Counted from the stretch's first letter, positions 1-12,021 are shown. The stretch: DNA of 64,000 nucleotides from Muricea muricata (GCA_963855995.1 OY979728.1:2156330-2220329), one strand, 5' to 3'. Made by a program: numbers and translations. The notes: generated from the sequence alone by a model not told the origin.

Positions 1-23
1 TGCATTTGTTTTTGTCTTCTTAG

Positions 24-3000
24 CAGAAGCAGATGAACCTGCCGAGGATTTGAACGACGATGATGCGTATGATAGGTAAGTTACTATGGAGAGAAAAAGT
101 GATAAGTTAAGGAATATGAAAGGTATATAGGTTCTTTCACTAACTGAAACGATGAAGTGAAAATAGACGTTTTGAGCAAAGGACTTCCATCTATAGCCTG
201 AACACAGACCCACGTTTCGCCACCTGTGTTCTGGCTACTTCTTCGAAGACCTTTCGTTGGGAAGTTACGAATTTCCTGATGAAGAGCCTTCGCTTGAAAC
301 GTCAATTATTACTCTATCGTTTGAGCTAGTAAAGAAACCTACTGTATACCGTCCGTGTACTTTTGATTGCACTACCTACCTTGAGATATAAGTCAGGGAA
401 CACAATACTTCACTAAGTAGAGAGGTTTAGATTTAGCTTCCAATACCTCTACCGTTACCTTCATCTATCTTTCAGCCAATCAGATCATCATTCATTTCCT
501 GATGATGACTGTAGTTTAGTCGAAACGTTGAAATAAATTTTCAATGTTATCGATCTTCTGAGTATCTATTGTTTAGACATGTGGACAACATACCATACTA
601 AATGTTAAGATGTTTCTACACTCACTAACTCTGTATTAGACCAAGCACACAATTTAGCTTAGTTACGCGTTGAGTCCGATTCTATTCTCCCACTGGTTTG
701 CTAATTTGACGCCAGCCTGCAATATGTCGGCATTTAGTTACGCTGGGTTAGCATTTCAAATAACATTTACTAAACATAGTTTGGTTTTTAATTTCAGTCA
801 TAACAATTTAATATCTGCGTCTGGTTTTCAAGTAAGTTTGTCAATCTATGTATGATCTTCTAAGATCTTGTACGTTCATTTAAACCTTGTACCCGGGGCT
901 TCACTTTCGTTACATTGCTGTTGGGTGCATGAAAGAAAAGTGCGCTTCATTCGAAGTATTTAGAAGTATTTTTTTAGTATAAATCTCGACTGTCTGTTTA
1001 ATTGTGACATTTTTTTTTTATTTTGTATAGAGGCGAAGTCAGTCACTGCCAAATGTTCAGGTCGGGGAATCACTTCTCGAAGAGCTTGGTGTACCAGATA
1101 ATGGACGACCCGGTAGTAATTCATATAAAATCTACTGAAGAATCTCGAAATGATGTAGTAAAATATTAAAGTACAAAATAGCTTTATGCTGTAGATCTAG
1201 TATAATTTAAACTAAAAAGTGCTGTCTTTTTAGATTGCCGTCGTCAAAGTGTAGATAATCTTGAGGTGAGATGAGTCAGACTGAATTAGCTAAATTTTTT
1301 GCTAAGAGGAAGCTTGGTGACTTTCCCGTGCTTAACTATTTTCTTTCTTTTCCCCAGATTAATCTCGCGTGCTGCGGGGCAATAGAATCCATAAAAGGGG
1401 TCAGTGCTTTAGAAAGGTATGTAAGACCCATTTCTTGGTTTTTGTTGCTACATTCGCTGCGATTTCTCTGCACATCAAAGATTTAGACACAAATTATCAC
1501 TAACTATTTGTCTTCCGACTCTTCAGAGCTCGTGGATCAAGTTATCTATCTGCCGACCTAAAAAGATTAGTCTCCGATGAAACGTATTCCAAGGTAGGAC
1601 ATTACAGAATACTTCGAAAACTGTAGTGAATTTATTGTGGCACTCAAGCAACTGATGATAAATTGGTTATTCATAAAGAATATTTCAACTGACCACGTTT
1701 TAACAACCGATTAATTTCCGACTGGGACGTGATTTAAAAAGTATATAACCAATATTTACAAGTAATAAATGTGTAAAAAGAAGGTATTAATCATTGGCGC
1801 CATCTTTAGGTACCAGCGACTGAGCTGGACCAGGATTTACCTCCATTGCTTCAGGTTAGTTTATCTCAAACTTTCAGTGTGATCACAGAAAGGATTTTGC
1901 ATGGGAAGTTTTGTAGAACTTGATGTTGTGCACTACTAAGCTATCTTGCCGTTATGCGCTTGCCGTGAAAATGTTTGTGGTGCTACTCTGAGTTTTAAGT
2001 CACTGAAGGAGCTAGATTGAATTCCCAAATATCACATACGCGAACGAACCAGCAAGCGTCGCTCAGTTTGTAGAGCATTGGCCTTGCAATCCGCAGCTCC
2101 TAGGTTCGATTTCCACCCTGGTCTGGCATGTTTTTCATCTTTTTCGATGCAGATGCAAACTCAGAGTAACACCACATATAAAACATTATCACCTGAAGTC
2201 CTGAATGTATAACATCAGTACATAAAATCATATCACATTTAAGATTGCATTGATATCGAAGGAACTAGACTGAATTCCGAATTATCACATACTCGAAACG
2301 ACCTGCAAGCGTCGCTCTGTTTGTAGTGCATTGGGCTGGCATTACATTAGCTCGTAGGTTTGATTCCCACCGTGGTTAGGCACATATGGAACATGCTTTT
2401 GATTTTACAAGGCGTGTTTTTCATGTTGTATTAACAGGCTTTGAGTTACCAAAGTACAAAGAAAAAGAAAGCTATCCAGCCAAATGTCGAAGTTGATGAT
2501 GATGAGAGTGAAGTGGCTTCGACTGTCGCTTCTTCTGTTGCTTGTCACGAGGATGTAGACGAAAATAATGTTAGTAATTAATACTTCGCTTTGTCAGCAA
2601 TCCATCTCTGCGAGTGATTGACCTGTAAAGAGTAAAAAAAATCTCTAATTCCAAAAGCAGTGCTATTTAACAATTAGATTACGAGCTCGAGATTTCTATG
2701 CGGTGATAGTTGATGAGGTCAAAGCCCGAATCAACTGTGAACGCATAGAAATTGAGAACGAGTAATCTAATTGTTTTAGTAGAATCTGAAATAGATAATT
2801 GATTTTTTAGTCATTTTGCTAAAAAAACTACTGCAAATTGTCTTTGCATTGATAAAAAATACACCAGGAAAATGGTTTTGCTATTCGCTATCTATTGAGC
2901 AATAGATAGTGAGTAGAGTAGCCAATTAAATTACAGCATTTGCATTGGTATGCTAGTATGATTCTACTAAATACCATTATCAGAGTGAACCAATTTTTAA

Positions 3001-6000
3001 CACACAGCATATTCAATCTATTTTAGGTCGCACCGCCAGTTCAACCAGCCACTATAACAACCAGACTACCAGATAAGGTAAAGTATCATACTAACTATAT
3101 GATTATAATAATACCAAGAACTTCAAGCTGATAACGATACATCAACATTCGTAGTTTTCCATTTGTAAGAGCTGGTGATGGAATAAACTCCAAAACGTCG
3201 TCTTGTATTTCGTCGTTATTATAGTTTGAATTTATACTATTAATTAAACGAAGCTGAAAGAAAGTTCGTTTATATTGAATACCAAGAAGATTTGCACTAA
3301 TGAAAAACAATGTTGGTCGTTATTTTGTTTCAGACCATCATCCGAACGTCTGATGTTCGTGTTTCCAACCGCGTAAACAAGTCCGAAATAACGTTAAAAA
3401 CGTTTCCAACAGTATACAACGATCTTATTGGAGAGGTAAGTTTTGGTGAACTTTAGGGATGATGGCATGCATAGAAATGATGTTAGATCATTTCTAAAGG
3501 CTCACACTCATGTTATTGAGTGAATGTGTGTGGAGCTATCACGTTTTAAATTTTCCCTGATAAATAATGTCGTTACCAGTCGTTTTTAGACGTCATGCAG
3601 AAAGACTATCGCCTGCAAAATGTGTGAACGGGCCTTAAAGGATAAGCCTCTGCAGCCATATAAGCCTCTGGCTTTGGCTCCAAATGTAATTTTTTTATTT
3701 AACTCTTTTGAAGTCAATAAACGAACTATTCTTCGACTACACATGTCGAAATTCAAGACGATTAACAAAAATCTCGGAAAAATTTATCAACCCAATCCTT
3801 TCTATGTATTACCGATGCGATGTGCATTTCTGTCCAGGTCGACGCTGCTACGGTGAAGTGGCTTGATAGAAATCTTTACATTGGCGACGAGATTCGTGAA
3901 GTCTACGAGGAAATCATGAAGACCGTTGGAACAAATCACCTTTTGTTTGATAAGGTCAGTTTTGTGTCTGTATGGGACTATGTGTGTGTATCTGTGGGGT
4001 AAAACAAAGTCAATCTAGATATGGTCTGGAGACTCGGCCAGCGTCTTTGTTCTATCTTTTTGTTCGTGTTTATGCAGACTTGTGCACGGTGAAGACAATG
4101 AATTTTTGGTATAATGAAGCAATCGTCCAATAGCGTTGCCTCGCCAAAGCATTCAACCGTACTATTGAAATATTAATAAGCAAAATTTCAAAAGATTTGT
4201 GCACGGTGAAGCCAGCTCAACATAAAATGATAGCTCATTATAAACGCTTTGAAGTTCGCCGAGTTTCCAGACCATGTCTGAATTGACTATGGATAAAAGG
4301 GATCGATAGCCTTGCAGATACTCATGAAAAAGGAGTGTCTCACATTCGATGACTCTGCTAGACCGATCGTGGCACCCTAATTTATTTCTTGAATTAAGCC
4401 TTTTGATGCTTATAGTAACAATTATAATTAGCTCCAGAAAATGTTTAACCCCGCAAGAATATTGCTTCATCTCCCCTCCCTGACGCACTTTTGGTGGTCT
4501 GTGGTCTCGAGAATGGCGTGTTGCAGTGCTTGCACTCTACCTAAAATTCTTCCACCCCCCGTGTGGAAGAATATAAGCATCCGCCCTTTGTTTCTTGTGC
4601 TAACACATGCAAAGGATTATCTACACTTCAATTATTGCAGCTGCGATTTCCATTTCGATTTACTCCGTCTTATAGATGTGAACGAGAGGATTTATAACAA
4701 ATGTTCTAAGTGTAGTATTTCTCACCTGAACAATTTTAACTAATTCACTATTTCACAACCATAAAAAAAAGAAAATCGGAGTAGAAATCGCATCAACAAC
4801 GTATAAAAAATCATTGTTCTATATTAAAGGATCCTTATGTGGAAGATCACGCTACGGGTGTAGTGTTCTCCAATACTGTGCATTCTTCGATGTTGTCAGG
4901 CAATAAAGACAGTCGTATTATCAACCCTTCATTACATCGTGACATTCCTCCTCCCTGGGGAAAACATCCCATTGATGAGTGGAAAAACAGGTGAGAATAA
5001 TTATGAAGGAACATAATCTTAATCCTGATCCTAAGCTTCAAAGCTTTATCCTGACTTTAATCCAAATTGTAATACTGATCATCCCATTGATGAGTGGAAA
5101 AACAGGTAAGAATGATTATAAAGAAACAGAATCTTAATCTTGATCCTAACCTGTAATCCTAATCATCTTGTACTGATGAATGAAAAAGAAACAGGCAAGA
5201 GGAGAGAATAGAGTCTGAACTCCAAACCTAACTTTGAAGGCTTTATATCTTAACTGCATGTAAACTTGACCCTAACAATGCTGACGCTATTTTCTTTAGC
5301 CCGATGTTTGGAGAACTTGGCAGACAAGATATATTAAACGTAAGTAAAACGTTTATAGCTTTTCATGCCTAGAGTCGCACCCTACACTCGAGAAACGTAA
5401 TGGTTACTAAACAATTCTGGCCTCGTAGAGCCAGGGTCCTTGTTTTCCATTACCTACCTGCACTAGCATCAAGTGTTAAGGTTGATGTCTCAGTGAATAG
5501 TACGTCAGTTGGTTCCCATTTGCTCCCAATTGTTCGTCAATACATTATACAAATAGTCAGTGGCGGATCTAGCGTAAGTCAAAATAAATTACCACAGCTC
5601 ATTCTAGGATATATTTACATTTTAAAATACCTTCAAAGCAACTTCATTGGTTAGATTTTATTCTTTTGAAATTCATAACCTATGACATTGTTATAAAGTT
5701 ATTTTGAATTTAAAATTGAGCTGCTATAATTTATTTTGACTTACCCTGGATCCGCCACTGCAAGTAGTATCTAATTTCTTCATAGATGGGTGCTCAAGGG
5801 ATGGCTGAATTGCCTGGCAAAGCAAGCAAGTCTTATAACTCGTGGTTAGCTTGGTGGAGATCAACCATTTCCGCCGATGATTACTTCAAATATCTATCAA
5901 CGCAGGTAAGCTCACGTCAGTGAAAATATGGCCCAAAGCAAGTCTTGCTCCTCTAAGGGCCACACTTTGGACTCATGACAAGAGTACATTCTTCTGAATG

Positions 6001-9000
6001 TCGTGGATTTTTTCTGGGCACGCTGGGTTTTTTTGTCACAGGGAATGTTGACAGTCAGTGGGTTGGGATTATTCCCTAACAGATTTGTCTGTCTTAACTG
6101 TGCTCTTTGATCAGATATGAGTTCTTAAAAGATAGCTGCTAGAGACGCTCTTGGAAAACATTTGATAGAAGAGAGTTAGGTTTTCAAGATGGTGATTGCT
6201 TTTCAAGATTCTTAAAACGAGAACAAATCACAACCAGTCATTTATAACATTCCTAAACCTCGCCCTAACTCTTACCCTGAACCTAACCTCAATGTAGCAA
6301 TGTTATGAATGTTTGGTTGTCGATTTGTTCTCGTTTTAAGAATCTTGAAAAACAGCCGTGATCTTGAAACCTACTTCTCGTCCATCCCTTTACCCTTCAC
6401 CATTTGACTGGATCAGGTTGAGCAGCGTCCTTCGTAATTCAGCCTATAGCCCTAAGCTACAAGTATATAAGGATGACTAATGCAGCCCGATTTTACACTC
6501 CTATTTTCTCAGGATAATGATTATTTATCATTGACTTATCATCTCTACGACTCGGATGATGGTGATTCTGATAACGATGACGACAAAGATCGAAAACCAA
6601 ACGCAAAAGAACTCGAGTTGAAAAGGTAAATATGCTGAAACCATGATTTCTACTGTATCTTGTTTTCATCTACTCAAATGAATATGTTAGGTTTGTTGCT
6701 ACTCTTAGTCTATGGCGACAACAGGGAAACAGGGAATTAGACTAGCATTCCACAGATCCCGGGCTTGATTTCCGCCTTGATCGGCGTGGATATAACACTT
6801 GGAAAGTCAGATGTACAACAACAACGCTGTCGAGATGCCATGATCAGGCTTTGTCAATCTATTTTGTAGAGTGCGAGAAGAGAAAATAGCTGAGATCAGA
6901 AAGTTAAAGGAGCATTATGACGCTGGATATTGGAATGCTAACAGCGTCCTATTGGGCGGTCTTGGAAAATATCCGGAAGGTTGTACGCTTTGTTGAAACA
7001 TTTGAACTGTATATCCTATAGTCAAGTTTAAGTCCAGGGCTGCAAATAGTTATTTTGCTTGTAAGGACAAGTGTCCGGCCAAAATATAAATTGGTCCATA
7101 GTTCCATCGGTTACCTGTCAAGTCATAGAGTGATTTCATCCGAAAGACGTCAAAGAAGAAGTGTAATATTTTTAGGATCACAGCAGGAATCTAGCATATT
7201 AGGAAGATTCGAAGTTATAGAAAATCTTATGGGAGGGGAAAATGACTAAATTCCTTTATAAGTTTATAAGAGATTATTTCCAAAATTGTGAAACATTGTT
7301 TACTATACGTGTGTCTTAGTGTCTTCTTTAGCAGGAGTTCCCTTTCATTCAACTAGAAGGAACACCCTTGTGATTGTACTGTAACAACGAAAACGTTGTG
7401 ATTATATAGATGAAGAATTAGGTATTGACCTCGCCGCGAGTACGAGTCCTTCGAATGATGAAGACAGTAGCTTGGAACCATGCAGTCCTTTGACATATGG
7501 AGAAAGATCTGAGGTAAGGCATACAGAGCTCCTTTTAGCCAGCATTTGATGAGTAAGACATCTATGTTTAAAGATAGAGGACAGTCCATTCTCCACACCC
7601 TGGTTCTGCTCGTAAGACTTCCAGATATCAATTCCAGTTTATATTCATTTATAAGCGTAGCAAACCAGAACAGTGTAGAGGTTAGACTTGCACCAAGTCT
7701 GCCTCTTGAATAGAATTTTGAATTAGGGAGGTTGTATGGAATTTTGAATTGGTATGGAGTTTTGAATTAGGAGGGTTGAATGGCATTTTGAATTAGGAAG
7801 GTTGAATGGAATTTTGAATTAGGAAGTTTGAATGGAATTTTGAATTAGGAAGGTTGAATGGAATTTTGAATTAGGGAGGAATTTATTTCGAGGAATTTTG
7901 TATTCAAAATTCCATTCAACCTCCCTAATTCAAAATTTCATTCAAGAGGCAGACTTGCTGCAAGTCTATGTGGAGGTCAAAACTGTGAACAAAGCGTTTG
8001 TTTGCATAACGGACTATACTGCACCATCTTTAAAGATTTTGAAATATTATTTCCCTTCCACCAGTATTTTACAGACTTTGACTTTCTTGTTCATTTTTCA
8101 TTCCATTTTTTACTTCTTGTTTGATCGACACTGAACTAACAGGGACGCGACACAGCGACACATAACTGAGTATCACTTGCATGGAAACCTCTATATTTTG
8201 TTCTTTCATCTAGGCGTGCACTCCGTTCAGTGTACAAGATAGACTGGAACGTGTCTGGAATCTGATGTGTATGCCAGACAACCTAAGACTGGATATGGCA
8301 ATTAAATATAGTTCGGAGACATATATCGACAGCTTGGAAGAGGTGCGAATCTGTTACTGTACTTTACCAAAGCGTAGTTCCCATTTAGTCGTGAATGTAT
8401 ACAAAGTGACCGCTGTGATAGAGTATGTACGCCGATCCACCCTAATACAGCGTACAAAAGCACTCAAGAATGACTTTGCCAAGACATTTACGACCAACTG
8501 GAAACAAGGCTTGTCCTTAACCTAGTCGACAGAAAATGAGTGACTACATGATACTCTTATAGGTGTTACAGCTATGGGAGACTGCGGTGAAATTAATCTT
8601 GTCTAGGGAAAAGCTCATCATAAAACTGGAAGATTTCGAAAGGCTAGCATCTGATCCAAATCGCTTCTTTGAGAAAGGTATGTTTTTAAATCATTAATGA
8701 CATCACAGGCAGCTCAAAAAGTGCGCGTAAAATTTGTCGCGAGCTGCAAGCGCCATTCATGATAATAATTGTATATATTATAAATATAAATGTATTTATA
8801 ATATATAGAATGACTTTCATGATTGGCGCTTGCCCTCGCGATAAATTTTACGCGCCCTTTTTGGGCTGCCTATGATGACATCTGACCATACTATCTATAC
8901 ATGAAATGAACAATACAGCTAGAAATAGCATCGCAAAATTGTTGAATAAGTTAATGGCAGTTTTCTTCTTTCCATTAGGATGTCCTGGATCAGCAAGTTC

Positions 9001-9938
9001 TCGAATTAAAGAAGCGAAAACAAGAAAGCAATTTCATCATGTACGTTCAAAGAATGTCAATTCTTGAAATTCGCAGATAATTTATATTATGCACTAAACT
9101 CTAAATATTTTTCTGCTTTAGAAGCTGGACAAGATTGAAGTTCGAGTCAAGAAAATTGTTGAAGGAATCTACGAGGCGTTTGGCGATGTCGTTACATTTC
9201 AGGTATAAACATGTTTCTCCTATCACAAATCAGCAAAGTGTGCTTATCATTTTCACATGAGGACATTAAGTAAAGGGGTGAGGTGTTTTCTTTCTTCGAG
9301 CATTATAAAGATTGAGTATTTCTTGCCGATCTGCAGTGTCTTTCTTCGTACTTCTGCGAGTGTCGCTCGCGTGCTTGTCAATTTTAACACCGGGGTGGGG
9401 TGGGAGTGGGGGATGGGGGTGGGGTCTTATTCCCATATCTCGTTTCCAAGTCTCGTTCAAATGGGTTTTGGTAGCGTTTATCCATTTTGATAAGGTTTAT
9501 CTATATTCATTATGAGATGAGTTTCGAAGCCGTTGATTCCACGCTATCTTGGCACTCGAAGTTCGTCATATCCGCTGGCATTAATCTGCTTTCATAAATG
9601 TCCGGCCGCCTGGTCCAGGTTAATTCATATCAGTGGATCAAGTTCACATGAACTATGACATCAAAACCGTTTGAGTTCACACGATAAATGCCGACGCAAT
9701 AAGTTATTCCCCCCCCCCCTGCCCCCAAGAAAATATCTAATGACCCTGCCTCACCATACACTATCCCCTACTGACGTAGGGTCGTCCATATATGGAGAAA
9801 ATGTCCAATGACCGAACAGAAATGTTGTATTGGCTGCAACAAGAACGACGTCAGGCCGCGCTGGAAATGGCGAGGGAAACCGTGAAGCTGAAGCTTATAA
9901 GGATGTCTAAATCAATGCCAGTAAATAACGTTGTGTGA
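24..9938 (+). CDS. CCDC87: CCDC87-like coiled-coil protein, 3' 21 exons (5' end outside window)
   Basis: Exons: 24-75, 1033-1112, 1234-1265, 1358-1416, 1527-1593, 1810-1854, 2438-2569, 3027-3077, 3334-3435, 3838-3954, 4830-4990, 5300-5339, 5786-5905, 6513-6625, 6870-6979, 7410-7513, 8214-8342, 8563-8677, 8979-9040, 9122-9202, 9780-9938 (TGA 9936-9938). All junctions are GT/AG and phase-consistent, giving 642 visible residues. From memory, vertebrate CCDC87 shares REVYEE (exon at 3838), a W-rich KSYNSWLAWW block followed by DDYFKYLSTQ (5786), RLDMAIKYSS (8214), ASDPNRFF (8563), and VTFQ-GRPYMEKM with EMLYWLQQERR (last two exons). Acidic stretches occur at 2438 and 6513. In mammals the protein is sperm-associated (acrosome reaction); that role is family knowledge, not visible here. 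No paralogue or domain enzyme motif is seen. The first exon's start (24 or 27) is uncertain, and so is the acceptor before 1033. Confidence 0.85.
1973..2178 (+). repeat. tRNA-derived SINE-like repeat, copy 1
   Basis: The segment at about 2055-2125 looks like a tRNA head: GCTCAGTTTGTAGAGC resembles an A box and GGTTCGATTTC a B box. The flanks carry an inverted pair around GTGCTACTCTGAGTTT (1978) and AAACTCAGAGTAACACCAC (2158). The acceptor-stem ends do not pair, so this is not a working tRNA. It lies in a CCDC87 intron. A second copy follows at 2250, and a related terminal motif occurs near 52550-52690. Confidence 0.55.
2250..2392 (+). repeat. tRNA-derived SINE-like repeat, copy 2
   Basis: This copy repeats the order seen in the first one: AACTAGACTGAATTCC, ATCACATAC, GCAAGCGTCGCTC, a degraded A box, and GGTTTGATTCCCACC as the B box. 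It is more diverged and its A box is broken (TAGTGC instead of TAGAGC). It lies in the same CCDC87 intron. Confidence 0.5.
2671..2778. repeat. Palindromic MITE-like element
   Basis: The arms start CAATTAGATTACGAG and end with the reverse complement near 2775, with TTTCTATGCG matched by CGCATAGAAA inside. A half copy of the same element lies at about 28806-28872 in an SMC5 intron. That copy contains TCATCAACTATCACCGCATA followed by the same terminal motif. Confidence 0.6.
4964..5150 (+). repeat. Tandem duplication of an exon end plus splice donor
   Basis: The end of the CCDC87 exon at 4830-4990 and its donor are repeated about 117 bp downstream. CATCCCATTGATGAGTGG is present at 4964 and again near 5081, each followed by AAAAACAG and a GT donor (gtgaga, then gtaaga), and by similar intronic sequence. 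The second copy holds only about 30 bases of exon. Confidence 0.75.
5558..5760. mobile_element. hAT-type MITE, 203 bp
   Basis: The terminal inverted repeats start CAGTGGCGGATC on the left and end GGATCCGCCACTG on the right. The similarity runs inward through AAGTCAAAATAAATTA and its complement. An 8-bp target-site duplication flanks it with one mismatch: CAAATAGT at 5550-5557 and CAAGTAGT at 5761-5768. It has no coding capacity. It lies in the CCDC87 intron between exons 5300-5339 and 5786-5905, ending 26 bases before the second of these. Confidence 0.85.
6190..6358. repeat. Foldback MITE-like element
   Basis: The arms carry TTCAAGATTCTTAAAACGAG (left) and CTCGTTTTAAGAATCTTGAA (right), about 45 bp each including AACAAATC/GATTTGTT. 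The spacer is rich in CCTAACC. It lies in a CCDC87 intron. Confidence 0.65.
7683..7969. mobile_element. Foldback element carrying a 26-bp minisatellite
   Basis: The inverted arms begin AGACTTGCACCAAGTCT, itself a palindrome, and end with AGACTTGCTGCAAGTCT. GCCTCTTGAAT and TTTTGAATTAGGGAGG are included in the arms. Between the arms is a tandem array of about six 26-bp units (GGTTGAATGGAATTTTGAAT plus TAGGAA). Possible 8-bp target-site duplications are GTAGAGGT (7675-7682) and GTGGAGGT (7970-7977), with one mismatch. Confidence 0.7.
8705..8874. mobile_element. MITE with AT-rich core and 8-bp target duplication
   Basis: Imperfect terminal inverted repeats of about 55 bp include GGCAGCTCAAAAAG, GCGCGTAAAATTT and GCAAGCGCCA. 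The centre is almost pure A and T. The flanks repeat ATGACATC at 8697-8704 and 8875-8882, which points to a hAT-like insertion. It is in the CCDC87 intron after the exon at 8563-8677. Confidence 0.75.
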
Positions 9939-11370
9939 TGTTTTGATTCATTATTTTACACAGTTTAAAATATGTACACGGTGCCCCTGTATTCCAGCGG
10001 CATTTCTCGTTACCCGCAACCCAGAGATTATTTCCCAATGATTTTTTTCCAGGAAGGGTGATATGACACTGTTTTCAGTCAAAGAAAAGTCGTGGAGTGC
10101 AGACTAAATTACCACTCACTATCAAATGGATGGTCGAGAAACAGCGCTTTGAATGACATTGCGGTAAAAATTTGGTACAATTTCTCGTATTTTGAGGAAG
10201 GAAAGATTTAAACTCTAAGTGATGACAGCATACCGTGACTTCTCCACGCATTTTTACGCAATTCCGAATGGCTTATGACATTGCAATGAGGCGCCCACGC
10301 TAAACGCTTACCGTATTCGTTCAAAAGAGTCTTTAATTGTACAAATACTTTAAAAGTGCTTGTATAGTGTATGTGATAGTTTCTGTGCTTCGTTGAGGCA
10401 TCTGGAACGATGTTATGAACTTCAGAATCCAACATAACTTTCAGTACAACAAAATCGAATCGAAAAGCGAGCTTTTTAGCTCTGACATCGTTCTAATAAC
10501 GTCTTGCTGTGAGATTGAGATTTGTGTTCACGAACATTCCAAAACAAATAAAAAAAAACTTCCCTAAAATTCCGCAGAATTGCAAGAATTTGTTTTTACT
10601 TGGAATTGATCAGTGATTGTGCGAAGTCACCAATACGGCAATGGTCCATCTGATCACTAATCTACAGTAATTTGGCAAAACTTTATTTCCTGATTCCTGA
10701 AATTTTTGTCAAGCTAGGATGCCTAAAATACTTGCCCAAAATACCGGGCTCGATACTAGGTCCTTGAAAATATTGCAAAGCAAACAAGATTTGCTCATGC
10801 ATGTCAACGTTTTATAGATTTGTCCTCGAAAGCATTTTCATCTAGAAGAAACTTACCAAATCATATAGGGGATATTCCTGACAGAGGGCTTTCACTCGAA
10901 ACCGCGACTTTCTCCTGGTATAGTTTAGGGCTTTTAGGTAATGAAATAAATTATAATTTTGTGTTCTTTTACTGAATCACCGACACTGGCAAATATAACT
11001 CATATAAAACAACTCTGTCTCGGTAATAATGCCTCTAACCTTAATTCTAATAATGTACATATTTAACTTTATCGTACGTCGGTACTTAAGTTGAGAGTAT
11101 GTTGATGGCTCTGCATACAAGTATGTAAAGATACTGGTATTTCTACGTCGATATTTCAAGTTCTTGGTTAGGAAGCTATACACGATTTTCTCTAAGTAAT
11201 ATGGTTCAAAAGTTGTTATAGAGCTCTTATATTCATTTTTATACCAGCATAACGTTTTATTATATTTGTACTGTGCATGGGCTGCTGATAGTCAGTAATG
11301 TATGTCATGAACCTTGGCTATGAACCAGATTGTGATGGCATCAGAGCACAATATGAAGTACTGACAAATG
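9939..11370. other. Spacer between CCDC87 and the bZIP gene
   Basis: No supported gene is seen here. AATAAA occurs at 10547-10552 and 10945-10950 and could serve CCDC87 polyadenylation, but both are distant from its stop. The rest shows no clear repeat family. Confidence 0.5.
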
Positions 11371-11373
11371 TTG

Positions 11374-11482
11374 TGACGTGCTCAAGCACGTTCCTGGGCA
11401 TCATTGGGCGATAGTTTCGTCCTGCTGTGTGATTGGCTTATCCAAACACACCCCGTTCTCTGATTGGCTGTTAATGACGTCG
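11374..11482 (+). promoter_or_regulatory. Putative promoter of the bZIP gene (CCAAT boxes and CRE)
   Basis: A compact cluster holds TGACGTG at 11374, three inverted CCAAT boxes (ATTGG at 11403, 11432 and 11463), and a near-consensus CRE, TGACGTCG, at 11475-11482. Spacing between the CCAAT boxes is about 30 bp. CCAAT plus CRE is typical of stress-inducible bZIP gene promoters, so autoregulation is possible. No TATA box was identified and the start of transcription is inferred to lie downstream of 11482. Confidence 0.5.
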
Positions 11483-11754
11483 TTTCTATTTCGAGAAAGT
11501 ATTGCACCACAACCTGCAATAGTGACACACAAAAAGCGAACGGCGACGCTTCGAATTCACTTCATATCAAAGGTTTTGTAGAGGAAGGGTTCTCACATTG
11601 GAGACCTTCAAATTTCAGCGTTCTTCGCTCCTACGACAAGGCTTGGGCACCCGTAAGCGGCGCCCAAATTTGCCAAAACTTTCTCGCCAAAGGAAAAAGC
11701 GTTTAAAACGGCTGTTGAGTCTGTACAACCCTTTATTGTAAAAGATACAAAAAA

Positions 11755-12021
11755 ATGTACGGAGATCGAGCAAGCATTCACATGGTCAGCCACATTCAGA
11801 GAGAATCCGAGCGATTCTCTCGAAATCAATCGAGAAAACAGTCTATACGAAAGCGAAATTTTAGAGATTCCATACGAGTTTGCGACAGAAAAAGAATACA
11901 ATTTGCCCTCGACTATCAAAAGCAAAGCGAAGCCATTTTCACAGAAGACGACGAATTTGGAGGTCCAAGCCTTCACAAAGATGGACAGCATCTTCTTCCC
12001 GATGCTAGATGGCTCGTTTGA
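11755..12021 (+). promoter_or_regulatory. Upstream ORF overlapping the bZIP start codon
   Basis: An ATG at 11755 opens an 88-codon frame ending in TGA at 12019-12021. The bZIP ATG at 11981 lies inside it in another frame, so ribosomes translating this ORF would pass the bZIP start. The layout matches the inhibitory uORF2 of vertebrate ATF4, which overlaps its coding start out of frame. The peptide is rich in Arg and Ser and resembles nothing known to me. Whether the 5' end of the mRNA includes it is inferred. Confidence 0.5.

Noticed and set aside
2041-2130. tRNA gene on the plus strand
   Set aside because: No pairing acceptor stem, and a second diverged copy lies 200 bp away; better explained as SINE-like repeats.
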